A DNA stretch of 64,000 nucleotides from JADFMN01 sp964529975 (GTDB taxonomy: Bacteria; Armatimonadota; Fimbriimonadia; Fimbriimonadales; Fimbriimonadaceae). Below, piece by piece: positions 48,030 to 56,013 of this stretch. The stretch is taken from the NCBI GenBank assembly GCA_964529975.1, contig CAZGXW010000003.1, positions 19,064-83,063 of the forward strand, written 5' to 3'. A model generated the notes under the pieces. It saw nothing but the letters and a program-made list of their open reading frames with translations. It did no database searches and was not told the DNA's origin. The number at the start of each line of letters is the position of its first letter. Within the stretch, counting starts at the first letter, position 1. The translations under genes were made by a program, and so were the position numbers.

Positions 48030-49613
48030 TCACAGATCGACGTGCAGGACCTTCTCTTGGGCATACGTCACAAACCCTGGAGGCGACTTTTTCGGCTTCC
48101 GCACGTGCTTTTTCAGCGTGTAGTCGACGGCGACGTAGGATGAGTGCTTGCTCGTGCTCTTGCTGACGGCGACCTTCGCAGCAAACACCAGGTCCTCTCG
48201 CTGCACGCGCTCAGGTTGGTTCTGCGTCTGCAGCACCACGTGCGCCGAAGTCACGCCGCGTACGTGGAACCAGTAGTCGTTCGGCCTCGCCACCTTCGTC
48301 GTCAAATAGTCGTTGCTCGTCGCGTTCTCTCCGTAAAGGACCTTCCACCCGGCCGGCGAAACGAGTTCACGAATGCTGTGCCCCTCGAACGGCCGCTCTT
48401 CCTTCGTCCTAGCGACGACCTGGTGGTGCAGCCACTTCCGCTTGTCGGCCTCCTCGCGTACGCGGTCGACGTCGAGGTACGTTTGCGCCGCAGCGAGGGC
48501 ATCGATCGAACGCTCGATCATAGCCCTGTCCTCAGACAATCTCACTTTCTGGCCCGCGACGACAGTTGCACCTTCCTTGGCACGCCTCGCCTTTGAAAAA
48601 AACCGCTGTGCGTTCTCTACCGGCGTTTTAAGGGGATCAAGCTTGATCGTGACTTCCGCGCCGTCATAGCCGGTCGTCGTGAATAGAGCCGCTCCGGAAG
48701 GGATCTCGCGCTGGAACGCGAGCACCAGTTCACCCTTCTCCTGCATCTCTCTCGCTCTCGCCGCCGCGTCGAGCGCCTCGTCGATGCCGATCAGGGCTAC
48801 GTTTCGAGCGTCCAGGACGCGCCTCAACTGCGCGAGCAGCGATGTGCGTGCAGACTCAAGCCGGTCGGCGTCGGCAAACGCCGCATACGCCTGTTCGATC
48901 GCGACGCTGACCGATTCGCGCGGTACCGCGTTTGGAAAGAGGCCGGTCAGCGGCAGCGGATACGCGCCGAAGCCGTCAGCGAAACTCGGAGACCACGCCG
49001 AGTCAGTCACGCTTTTCTGTACAAGTTCTAGCGCCAAACCTGCCTCAATCAGGCGTTGTAGGAACGGCGACGCCCCCTCGAACTTGCGCAGATCGTCTCC
49101 AGCCCGGGCCTCAAGGAGCGAAGGACGTGGTTCGAACGGCGGTGGCAAGTACTCCTTCCCGGGCACGATCGGACGCCGAGACTTCGACGCGCTGACGACC
49201 TTAGCCGCCGCGAGCACACGCCGGTCTGGGCCGACGAGAACGATGTTCGAGTGCTTGCCCATCAACTCGACGACCAGTTGAAGGTCCCCCGTTGACGAGG
49301 AGAATCCGATGTCCACGACGCGATCCAGCCCTCGTTGCCGAACGAACTCGAGCCGCGCTTCCATAAGGTGCTTCCGCAAAGCCATGCAGAACGGTGGCGG
49401 CTCCTTCGGGGACTCCAGGCGTCGCGCCATCAGGTGCATCCGCGCATACCGCGCGTCGCAAGATACTAAGAGCCAGGCCTCGCGCTGTTTGTACAGACCG
49501 AGTCCGATCGTATAAGGGTCCCACTGGTAAGCGCGCTGCACGCGCGCACCGACATAGGGCTTCAGTTCGTCGACGACGGCTGCAACACAGAGCGAGTCAA
49601 ACGGAACCCTCAA
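48030..49613 (-). CDS. rqcH: RqcH / NFACT-family ribosome quality-control protein
   Basis: A 527-residue NFACT protein. The NFACT-N domain (1-200) has the key pair D97-R98 in GLDRVVDIGF, needed for alanine tailing in Bacillus RqcH. A helix-hairpin-helix and coiled-coil middle follows (about 200-400), then the NFACT-R domain (NDYLTTKVARPNDYWFHVRGVTSAHVVLQ, about 425-500). It binds stalled 50S subunits with peptidyl-tRNA and recruits tRNA-Ala to add C-terminal alanine tails. The start is TTG, 6 nt after the GH2 stop, so it is in one transcript with that gene. Some relatives are annotated as fibronectin-binding. Confidence 0.92.
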   Translation of the reverse strand: MRVPFDSLCVAAVVDELKPYVGARVQRAYQWDPYTIGLGLYKQREAWLLVSCDARYARMHLMARRLESPKEPPPFCMALRKHLMEARLEFVRQRGLDRVVDIGFSSSTGDLQLVVELMGKHSNIVLVGPDRRVLAAAKVVSASKSRRPIVPGKEYLPPPFEPRPSLLEARAGDDLRKFEGASPFLQRLIEAGLALELVQKSVTDSAWSPSFADGFGAYPLPLTGLFPNAVPRESVSVAIEQAYAAFADADRLESARTSLLAQLRRVLDARNVALIGIDEALDAAARAREMQEKGELVLAFQREIPSGAALFTTTGYDGAEVTIKLDPLKTPVENAQRFFSKARRAKEGATVVAGQKVRLSEDRAMIERSIDALAAAQTYLDVDRVREEADKRKWLHHQVVARTKEERPFEGHSIRELVSPAGWKVLYGENATSNDYLTTKVARPNDYWFHVRGVTSAHVVLQTQNQPERVQREDLVFAAKVAVSKSTSKHSSYVAVDYTLKKHVRKPKKSPPGFVTYAQEKVLHVDL

Positions 49614-49619
49614 TCGGCG

Positions 49620-51824
49620 CTAGCGCTCCAACCGCACGATCCCGACATCGATGAACTGCCCGCCGCTCGTCTGCTTGCACCTCACCGCGATCACGTTCCG
49701 ACCGACCCGCAACGACGACGCGTCGAACGGCACGTTGACGTACGCGTCGACCCACTGCTTGAACGACGCCACCAACTTTCCATTGATGTAGACCTCGGCG
49801 TCCTCGTCGTGCCACAACCGCAACATCAATTCCGAAGGGACCGAATCCAGTTCAAACGAACGACGGATCCAAATCAGCGACGTCGTCCACTCAGTTCCGA
49901 CGTTCGGCGCAGGTGTGGTCTTTTGGCCAAACCCGCCCTTTCCAACCATCCATCCAGAATCGTCGTACGATTCCTCGTGCCAACCGGACAAAGGATCGGC
50001 AAAAGTGTGGCGCCAAGTCTGCGTCTCCTTTTCGGACGTAGGCAGTACGACCACCGTGCGCGGCACGTCCCCCATCAAGCGTTGGTGCAACTCCCGCGCC
50101 CACGAGGGATCAATCTTCACAACGGCCCGGTCGTATGTCATCAGGCCGTTCACCTCGCCCTCGACGTCCGTGGTCTGCGTGTAGACAGCAGCCGACAAGC
50201 CCTGCTCCCGCATCGCGTCCAACTGCCAGTACAGCCGCTCGTACGCCGACCTCAGATCCGACAAGGACGTGTACGTCCTGTAGCCCCAGTTCTGTTTCTC
50301 CTGCCAAAGGTGCCCGGTCAGCGGTAGCCCCAGCCCACCGAATTCGCCCAAGACCTGCGCCCGCTTGCCGTCTGCGGGAGGAACCCCAGGGCCGGGATAG
50401 ACGTGGTAGTCCCACACGTCGCCAACGCCTCTGTCCGTCCAGCCGCTCGCGCTGTTCACCAATCGCGTCGAGTCCCACGTTTTCATCAACGCAGCGATCC
50501 GTGCAGTGTCCCACTGCCCCCAGCCTTCGTTGTATGGCACCCACATCACGATCGAGGGGTGACGGCCGAACTGCGTCACCATCTCGCGCAACTCGAGCTC
50601 GTACTGCGCTCCGCTCTCAGGAGTGCGCACAATGTCCGCGTCGCGTGGGCCGATGTACTTGTCGCCGCTCGGCATGTCCTGCCAAACGAGCATCCCCATC
50701 ACGTCGCACCAGTAGTACCAACGCTCCGGCTCCACCTTGACGTGCTTGCGGATCATATTGAAACCGACCGCCTTGGTGAACTCGATGTCGTATCGCAAGG
50801 CCTCGTCTGTCGGCGCCGTGTACAGACCATCAGGCCACCAACCTTGGTCGAGAGGCCCGACCTGGAACACCGGCTCGCCGTTCAGATACAACCTCTGTCC
50901 GAACTCGTCCTTCCGAACCTCGATCTTACGAAAGGCAAAGTACGTCGAAGCGGTGTCGACCGCGCGCCCATCGCGCAAAACACTCACCTGCAACTTGTAG
51001 AGGGCAGGGAAGTCCGGTGACCACTTGACGACGTCGGCGACTCTAAACGACAACTCGCGACCCTTCGCGTTCGGTTGAACCAAGGGACGACCTTCGGGAG
51101 TCACTGCTTTGAACTCGATCTCGTCTCCGTCGCGCATTCCCGGCACGTCGACCACGGCCTTCACGCTTCCGGTCGCGGGGTCCGCGGTCACGTTGATCCC
51201 ACGCACGTAAACGTCGCCGACTGGCTCCATCCACACCGACTGCCAAATCCCGCTCACCGCCGTGTACCAGATGCCTTCCGGTTTCAGCACTTGCTTCCCG
51301 CGTGGCTGCGTACCTGTGTCGGTCGGATCCTTGACCAACACGATGAGTTCATTGTCGCCGTCCTTCAACTCCACTTCGAACGAAAAGCGGTCGTACCCGC
51401 CCTTGTGGTCTCCAATCCTCTTTCCATTGAGGAACACTACGGTCTCCCAATCCACAGCATCGAAGTGCAGGAGCACTTTGTTCCCCCAACCTGCTGGCTT
51501 CTTTATCGTCCGCGTGTAATGCAAAGTCTGGTCAGGGAGTAGCGGCTTTTTCACACCGCTCAACGCCGACTCGATCGGGAAGGGCACGAGAATCTTGCCC
51601 TTCTCCACGCTCCGTGTGACTGTCTCAAAGCGCGTGATCTCGTAGTCCCACAGCCCGTTCAGGCTTTGCCACTGCGCGCGCACCAACGTCGGGCGCGGAT
51701 ACTCCGGCAAGGGTTTGTTAGGGTCGACCTTCGCCGCCCATCGCGTCATCATGTGCCCCTCAACGGGCTTCCACTCCTGTTGAACCGTCATCGCAAAGAC
51801 CAACGCTGCACACAGCATCACCAT
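49620..51824 (-). CDS. Exported glycoside hydrolase family 2 (beta-galactosidase/glucuronidase-like)
   Basis: A 734-residue enzyme with an N-terminal export signal. The order is GH2 sugar-binding jelly roll (about 40-190), Ig-like domain (about 190-290), TIM barrel (about 290-580), then an extra C-terminal galactose-binding-like domain (about 600-734). The acid/base glutamate is in VPYNEGWGQWDT (E433). LNGEPVFQVGPLDQGWWPDG and IRKHVKVEPERWYYWCDVMGMLVWQDMP are typical of this family. It removes terminal beta-linked sugars; which one is not clear. ATG 51824 or, 6 nt later, ATG 51818 could be the start; a CACAAT box lies 1 nt before the first and 7 nt before the second. Confidence 0.9.
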   Translation of the reverse strand: MVMLCAALVFAMTVQQEWKPVEGHMMTRWAAKVDPNKPLPEYPRPTLVRAQWQSLNGLWDYEITRFETVTRSVEKGKILVPFPIESALSGVKKPLLPDQTLHYTRTIKKPAGWGNKVLLHFDAVDWETVVFLNGKRIGDHKGGYDRFSFEVELKDGDNELIVLVKDPTDTGTQPRGKQVLKPEGIWYTAVSGIWQSVWMEPVGDVYVRGINVTADPATGSVKAVVDVPGMRDGDEIEFKAVTPEGRPLVQPNAKGRELSFRVADVVKWSPDFPALYKLQVSVLRDGRAVDTASTYFAFRKIEVRKDEFGQRLYLNGEPVFQVGPLDQGWWPDGLYTAPTDEALRYDIEFTKAVGFNMIRKHVKVEPERWYYWCDVMGMLVWQDMPSGDKYIGPRDADIVRTPESGAQYELELREMVTQFGRHPSIVMWVPYNEGWGQWDTARIAALMKTWDSTRLVNSASGWTDRGVGDVWDYHVYPGPGVPPADGKRAQVLGEFGGLGLPLTGHLWQEKQNWGYRTYTSLSDLRSAYERLYWQLDAMREQGLSAAVYTQTTDVEGEVNGLMTYDRAVVKIDPSWARELHQRLMGDVPRTVVVLPTSEKETQTWRHTFADPLSGWHEESYDDSGWMVGKGGFGQKTTPAPNVGTEWTTSLIWIRRSFELDSVPSELMLRLWHDEDAEVYINGKLVASFKQWVDAYVNVPFDASSLRVGRNVIAVRCKQTSGGQFIDVGIVRLER

Positions 51825-51843
51825 GATTGTGCCCGATTCGGTT

Positions 51844-51877
51844 CCCTCCCCCCTGGGGGAGGGCTAGGGTGGGGGTG
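51844..51877. repeat. G-rich hairpin repeat (family 1, copy B)
   Basis: CCCTCCCCC (51844-51852) and GGGGGAGGG (51855-51863) with the tail CTAGGGTGGGGGTG. It lies between the divergent GH2 and dipeptidase genes. Confidence 0.8.
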
Positions 51878-51900
51878 TCCCAACTGTGCGTGAGTGGAGA

Positions 51901-51906
51901 TAAACT
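51901..51906 (+). promoter_or_regulatory. -10 box (TAAACT) of the dipeptidase gene
   Basis: TAAACT with 9 nt to the ATG at 51916. Confidence 0.4.
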
Positions 51907-51915
51907 CCCAGCACA

Positions 51916-53106
51916 ATGCTCGCCCTCCTTGCCGCGCTCGCTCTCCAACAAGAAGACCCCTTTCTCATCCAGGCGCGGGCATTGCACGCCAAGTACCCGC
52001 TCATCGACGGACACAACGACCTTCCTGGCGTCCTTCGCCGCGGCAGCGAAGGCGACTTCACCATGCAGAACATCCGCCTCCCGCTACCCAACGCGCAGAC
52101 GGACATCGATCGCATCCGGGCAGGCGGTATGGGAGGACAGTTCTGGTCGGTCTACGTGCCGGCCAGCCTTCCCGGGCCAGAGGCGGTCAAACAGACCCTC
52201 AACCAGATCGAACTCGTCCACCGCATGATCGAGACCTACCCCGATGTCTTCGAAGTCGCGCTCACGGCCGACGACATCGAGCGCGCGTTCAAGAACGGAA
52301 AGGTCGCGAGCCTCTTTGGCATGGAGGGTGGGCACTCGATCGACAACTCGCTCGATACCCTCCGGGCCATGTACCGCGCAGGCGCAAGGTACATGACGCT
52401 CACGCACAACCGCAACACGCCGTGGGCCGACTCCTGCACCGATACCCCGCTGAACAACGGGCTCAACGCCTTCGGCGAACAGGTCGTCCTCGAAATGAAC
52501 CGATTGGGAATGCTCGTCGACCTGAGCCACGTGTCGCCCGATACCATGCGCGACGCGCTGCGCGTGTCCCGCGCCCCCGTCATCTATTCGCACTCGGGAG
52601 CGGGAGGAGTCTGCAACCATCCGCGCAACGTCCCCGACGACGTCCTTCCGCTCGTCAAACAGAACGGCGGCGTCATCATGGTCGTTGTCCTCGACTCGTT
52701 CACTTCGCAACAGGTCTACGACCACCAGCGGGGAAGGCAGGCCGCCCAAGACCGCTTCCGCCAACAGTTCGGCAATGAAGACGCGCGCATCCAGGCGGCG
52801 ATGCGAGAGTGGGACGCCCAAAACCCAGAGCCCGAAGCGACGCTGAGCCAAGTCGCTGACCACATCGACCACATCAGGCGACGCATCGGGATCGACTACA
52901 TCGGCATCGGCGCGGACTATGACGGCGGCGGCGGCGTCAAAGGTCTCGAGGACGTCTCGAAGTACCCGTATCTAACCGCAGAACTCTTGCGTCGGGGCTA
53001 CACGGAAAACGACATCGCCAAGATTCTCGGTCTAAACCTTCTCCGCGCCATGCGCGGCGCTGAGCACACGTCATGGGTCATGAAGAGAGAGAAGATCGGA
53101 GGATAG
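51916..53106 (+). CDS. Membrane dipeptidase (M19 family), exported
   Basis: A 396-residue renal-dipeptidase-type metalloenzyme with a short signal-like N-terminus. Metal ligands are in PLIDGHNDLPG (H33, D35), FGMEGGHSID, MLVDLSHVS and VIYSHSGAGG; YIGIGADYDGGG completes the TIM-barrel site. It cleaves dipeptides, often with D-residues, outside the cell. A segment at about 255-300 (YDHQRGRQAAQDRFRQQFGNEDARIQAAMREWDAQNPE) is a charged helical insertion. Two small membrane-protein genes follow in the same direction. Confidence 0.92.
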   Translation: MLALLAALALQQEDPFLIQARALHAKYPLIDGHNDLPGVLRRGSEGDFTMQNIRLPLPNAQTDIDRIRAGGMGGQFWSVYVPASLPGPEAVKQTLNQIELVHRMIETYPDVFEVALTADDIERAFKNGKVASLFGMEGGHSIDNSLDTLRAMYRAGARYMTLTHNRNTPWADSCTDTPLNNGLNAFGEQVVLEMNRLGMLVDLSHVSPDTMRDALRVSRAPVIYSHSGAGGVCNHPRNVPDDVLPLVKQNGGVIMVVVLDSFTSQQVYDHQRGRQAAQDRFRQQFGNEDARIQAAMREWDAQNPEPEATLSQVADHIDHIRRRIGIDYIGIGADYDGGGGVKGLEDVSKYPYLTAELLRRGYTENDIAKILGLNLLRAMRGAEHTSWVMKREKIGG

Positions 53107-53109
53107 AGA

Positions 53110-53340
53110 GTGTCTGCTCCAGTCCCCCCGCCGATCGCACCCAAGAGCGGCTCGAGCAAGACGAACAGAGTCCTCGGCATCGTCGTGATCGTCGTCGGTG
53201 CGGTCATGGCGCTCGCTGGAGTCCTGCAAATGATCGGATCTGACACTCCCTATGAGGCAGGGCGCAACAAGGGAAAGGTGACGATGGGGCTCCTTGCCGC
53301 AGGAGCAGGTGCCCACATCGTATCTAAGAACAAGCCCTGA
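53110..53340 (+). CDS. Small membrane protein, unknown function
   Basis: A 76-residue protein with a proline-rich start (SAPVPPPIAPKSGSSK), one strong membrane helix (about 22-42) and a weaker second one (about 58-70). It begins with GTG 3 nt after the dipeptidase stop, preceded by GGATAGAGA, so it belongs to the same transcript. The layout resembles the 83-residue two-helix protein at 764-1015 (charged GRNKGKV loop before the last helix). Confidence 0.55.
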   Translation: MSAPVPPPIAPKSGSSKTNRVLGIVVIVVGAVMALAGVLQMIGSDTPYEAGRNKGKVTMGLLAAGAGAHIVSKNKP

Positions 53341-53344
53341 CCAT

Positions 53345-53572
53345 TTGAAGCACTCTCACCGCTTTCTTTTTCTCGGTGTCTTCCTCGTGATCGTCCCTCC
53401 GGTCGCTGCGGTCGCTATGGCCGCTCTCTCTGTTGGACTCACCCGACACGACGACGCGACTAAGACCATGCCAGCGATCTATGACGCCCTCTTCCCGATC
53501 TTCTTCCTCGCGTCGTTCTTCAGCGTCCCGATCGGCATCTACCTCATCATCCGCGCACTGAAAAAGTGGTGA
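53345..53572 (+). CDS. Small two-helix membrane protein, unknown function
   Basis: A 75-residue protein if started at TTG 53345: two membrane helices (about 7-29 and 47-70) joined by a charged loop (TRHDDATKTMP) and ending in RALKKW. It starts 4 nt after the preceding small gene. The frame extends further upstream over the neighbour, so the start is uncertain. No family recognised. Confidence 0.5.
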   Translation: MKHSHRFLFLGVFLVIVPPVAAVAMAALSVGLTRHDDATKTMPAIYDALFPIFFLASFFSVPIGIYLIIRALKKW

Positions 53573-53577
53573 CGATT

Positions 53578-53611
53578 CCCTCCCCCTTGGGGGAGGGTTA
53601 GGGAGGGGGTC
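53578..53611. repeat. G-rich hairpin repeat (family 1, copy C)
   Basis: CCCTCCCCC (53578-53586) and GGGGGAGGG (53589-53597) with the tail TTAGGGAGGGGGTC. It fills the gap between two convergent genes. Confidence 0.8.
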
Positions 53612-53642
53612 GAGTGGGAAGGCGTCTGCATGGTAAGAACTC

Positions 53643-54392
53643 TTACTTCATCACAGCCTTGAAAAACTCCACCACCTTCGCACCGCAGTTCGTCGGTGGT
53701 CGGTGCCCGCCTTCGTACTCCCATACCCACGTCGGCGCCTTGCCTGAATAAACCTTGATCCCGTCCTCGCGCGTCTTCGCCTCGCCACCGCCGTTTCGCG
53801 AAACAGCCGATGACGCAAACAAGCGCATCCCGCGAATCCCCACCAACTCGTCGTCGATCCCCGCGACCACGAACATCGGCTTGACCGGAGCATCGCGGAA
53901 CCACAACGACCCCGGCGCGCACACGCCCGCGTATCCAGCGGCCTTGTCGCCGCGCGATGTCTGCAACACCCAAGTCATTAGGGAGCCGTTCGAGTGTCCG
54001 GTCACAAACGTGCGCGCAGCAACGGCCTTGAACTCCTTTGCCGCCCACGCGATCATCGCGTCATAGAATTTGATGTCGCGGTCTTCGAGTTGTCCCGGAG
54101 CGCCCTGCCATCCTGTGCGCACACCTTCGGGGTCGGTCCGACCCTTCCATCCGGGTAGCCCCTGCGGATAAACGACCACGGCCTCGGGCCAAGTCTGATG
54201 GTAGCGCCACTGGGTCGCCGCCTGACGCGATCCACCGCCGTGCCCATGGAACATGAACACCACTGGAGGGTTCTCCGACTTCTTCGTCGGACGGTACACG
54301 AGCGCGGTCCGCTCGACCTCCCCCACCTTGAACTTCACGGTCTCTCCGGCCCCGCCCTGGACCATCACTGCAAGCGCAACGAGCGTCGTCAT
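53643..54392 (-). CDS. Exported esterase, PHB-depolymerase/feruloyl-esterase-like (LpqC family)
   Basis: A 249-residue alpha/beta hydrolase with a signal peptide (MTTLVALAVMVQGGAGE). HGHGGGSRQ gives the oxyanion hole, GHSNGSLM holds the nucleophilic serine, and the GIDDELVG and EGGHRPP segments supply the likely Asp and His of the triad. Members cleave esters of polyhydroxyalkanoates or plant phenolics; the substrate here is unknown. No ribosome site or clear -10 box was identified for the start chosen. Confidence 0.88.
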   Translation of the reverse strand: MTTLVALAVMVQGGAGETVKFKVGEVERTALVYRPTKKSENPPVVFMFHGHGGGSRQAATQWRYHQTWPEAVVVYPQGLPGWKGRTDPEGVRTGWQGAPGQLEDRDIKFYDAMIAWAAKEFKAVAARTFVTGHSNGSLMTWVLQTSRGDKAAGYAGVCAPGSLWFRDAPVKPMFVVAGIDDELVGIRGMRLFASSAVSRNGGGEAKTREDGIKVYSGKAPTWVWEYEGGHRPPTNCGAKVVEFFKAVMK

Positions 54393-54445
54393 GCCCGAAG
54401 AGACGATCCCCGCTCAGCCGTGTTCGCCAGGCCTAGAAACGGCCC

Positions 54446-54474
54446 TTGACAATCTACACACAAAAGTGTATAAA
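54446..54474 (+). promoter_or_regulatory. Sigma-70-type promoter with overlapping dyad
   Basis: TTGACA (54446-54451) and TATAAA (54469-54474) at the ideal 17-bp spacing. The dyad TACAC-acaaaa-GTGTA (54455-54470) sits in the spacer and reaches the -10 box, where a repressor could bind. Transcription would start about 5 nt before the ATG. Confidence 0.75.
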
Positions 54475-54486
54475 CCCAGGTGCAAG

Positions 54487-54870
54487 ATGGACCACCCGAA
54501 CTGCCTCGCCCAGCAAGCGACCGACCAACTCACCCCGCATTCCGAGGCCAAGTTCGTCGCGGTCAACACGATCCACTGCCGGGCAGACTACACCGAGCGC
54601 TTCGAGTGCCTTTTTTGCTCGCGCGCACACGCCATCGACCGCATGCCAGGGTTCCTCGGCATGAGCGTCCTCAAGAACAAGAAGCCGAGCGAACCTTATC
54701 TCGTCGTCTCCTATTGGCAGAGCGAGGAGCAGTTCAACGCGTGGGTCGGCTCGCCGGAGTTCCATGAGGGTCACAAGCGCGCGTTCGCAGACCTGAAAGC
54801 GGCAAAAGTGCAGGGCCTCGAGCCCCCGATGACCAGCGGCTTCGACACCTACGAGGTCTTGACCCGATAA
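54487..54870 (+). CDS. Antibiotic-biosynthesis-monooxygenase (ABM) domain protein, HmoA/IsdG-like
   Basis: A 127-residue dimeric alpha/beta-barrel-type protein. FVAVNTIHCRADYTERFECLFCSRAHAIDRMPGFLGMSVLKNKK, PYLVVSYWQSEEQFNAWVGSPEFHEGHKR are the ABM strands and helices seen in heme-degrading HmoA/IsdG proteins; the His in FHEGH stands near the heme-ligand position. Heme degradation or another oxygenase role is possible. It has the best promoter of the window with a dyad in the spacer, which suggests repressor control. The frame is open further upstream, but ATG 54487 fits the promoter. Confidence 0.8.
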   Translation: MDHPNCLAQQATDQLTPHSEAKFVAVNTIHCRADYTERFECLFCSRAHAIDRMPGFLGMSVLKNKKPSEPYLVVSYWQSEEQFNAWVGSPEFHEGHKRAFADLKAAKVQGLEPPMTSGFDTYEVLTR

Positions 54871-54899
54871 TCCTTGCCATATTCCTGCCCGTGGCGCAA

Positions 54900-54905
54900 T
54901 AAAAT
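54900..54905 (+). promoter_or_regulatory. -10 box (TAAAAT), leaderless-type
   Basis: TAAAAT with 6 nt to the ATG at 54912. Confidence 0.45.
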
Positions 54906-54911
54906 GCGGAC

Positions 54912-55796
54912 ATGGCCCTCAATGACGACCGCATCGCCTCCCTCGAGGCACAACTTGCCGCACACCGACGCTCGACGAGAATCGTCCTAGCGTTCGCAGT
55001 CCTCGCCACAACCGTCCCGTTCCTGGTCGGTGGTTCGGCGTCACAACAGACCGTCAAGGCTGAAAAGTTTGAGGTCACGAGGGCCGGCAAGACCGTCGCC
55101 ATCGTCGGATCCGACGAAGAAGGCGGACTCATCGAGGTTTACAACAACGACGGCAAGTCCGTAGGACGCTTCCAGATCGGCCTCGAAGACCAAGGGCAGA
55201 TGGTGTTCTATAACGCGGCAGGAAAGATGTCGCTCGGAATCCTCGGCACCGACGCAGGAGACGGAGCCCTGAACATCTACAACAGCGAAGGGGCACGGAT
55301 CGTATGGCTGACCGCGACCGACAAAGGAAGTGGCTCGGCGAGCACGTTCAACAAGGACGGCAAACGATCGACATGGCTCTCGAGCGATAGCAACGGGAAC
55401 GGCGTTTTCAGCGTCCACGACTCGGCCGGCGAAGACGCGGCGGTCCTCTACAGCGGCACCAACAACCATGCCATCCTCGACATGTACAACAAGGGCGGCA
55501 AACTCGTCACGGCCCTTGGCTCGAATTCCACACAGATGGGCTTCGCCCACTTTTACAATTCCACGGGCTCTGAGTCTGTGTGGGTCGGCGCGAACGACGG
55601 CGGTGGCGGGCAGATCGACATCCACTCGGCGACGGGCGCCAAGGTCGGATGGCTCGCTGCGGACACGAACGGCCGAGGGCAGTTCGCCGTCACCAACCTC
55701 GACGGAAAGGAGGCTGGTCTGATCAGCGGCGGCGTCACGGGCGGGTTCATCACTTTGCGCAACCCCGACGGCACAGTCCGCTGGTCGGCACCCTAG
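54912..55796 (+). CDS. Membrane-anchored repeat protein with ~24-residue beta-solenoid-like units
   Basis: A 294-residue protein. A charged N-terminus and one membrane helix (about 24-41) are followed by about ten units with the pattern hYNxxGKxVxxLGxDxxGxG, for example IEVYNNDGKSVGRFQIG, LNIYNSEGARIVWLT, LDMYNKGGKLVTALG, ITLRNPDGTVRWSAP. Similar chains of G-K-turn units occur in many uncharacterised bacterial proteins and are expected to fold as a beta solenoid. It faces the periplasm or cell surface; its ligand is unknown. An assembly join lies 9 bp after the stop. Confidence 0.8.
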   Translation: MALNDDRIASLEAQLAAHRRSTRIVLAFAVLATTVPFLVGGSASQQTVKAEKFEVTRAGKTVAIVGSDEEGGLIEVYNNDGKSVGRFQIGLEDQGQMVFYNAAGKMSLGILGTDAGDGALNIYNSEGARIVWLTATDKGSGSASTFNKDGKRSTWLSSDSNGNGVFSVHDSAGEDAAVLYSGTNNHAILDMYNKGGKLVTALGSNSTQMGFAHFYNSTGSESVWVGANDGGGGQIDIHSATGAKVGWLAADTNGRGQFAVTNLDGKEAGLISGGVTGGFITLRNPDGTVRWSAP

Positions 55797-55805
55797 CGAA
55801 ACGAT
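55751..55805. repeat. 55-bp segment duplicated across the N gap (left copy)
   Basis: Identical to 55906-55960. Exact length 55 and position at both edges of the gap point to unmerged contig ends, not biology. Confidence 0.9.
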
Positions 55806-55905
55806 NNNNNNNNNNNNNNNNNNNNNNNNNNNNNNNNNNNNNNNNNNNNNNNNNNNNNNNNNNNNNNNNNNNNNNNNNNNNNNNNNNNNNNNNNNNNNNN
55901 NNNNN
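55806..55905. other. Assembly gap of 100 N
   Basis: Exactly 100 Ns flanked by the same 55 bp on both sides; the true distance is probably zero, with the two copies collapsing into one. Confidence 0.97.
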
Positions 55906-55960
55906 CACTTTGCGCAACCCCGACGGCACAGTCCGCTGGTCGGCACCCTAGCGAAACGAT
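55906..55960. repeat. 55-bp segment duplicated across the N gap (right copy)
   Basis: Repeats the last codons and stop of the solenoid gene exactly; see the left copy. Confidence 0.9.
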
Positions 55961-55963
55961 TGC

Positions 55964-56013
55964 AGGGGCACGCTCCGTCGTGCCCCTGGAGGGCGCCGCT
56001 CCGCCAGCGCCCT
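55964..56013. terminator. Double hairpin between convergent genes
   Basis: AGGGGCACG/CGTGCCCCT (55964-55972, 55979-55987) and AGGGCGC/GCGCCCT (55990-55996, 56007-56013). The second overlaps the pepF stop codon. No T-tract is present. Confidence 0.5.

Noticed and set aside
55751..55960. 55-bp direct repeat as a biological duplication
   Set aside because: It flanks a 100-N gap exactly and is best explained by unmerged contig ends.
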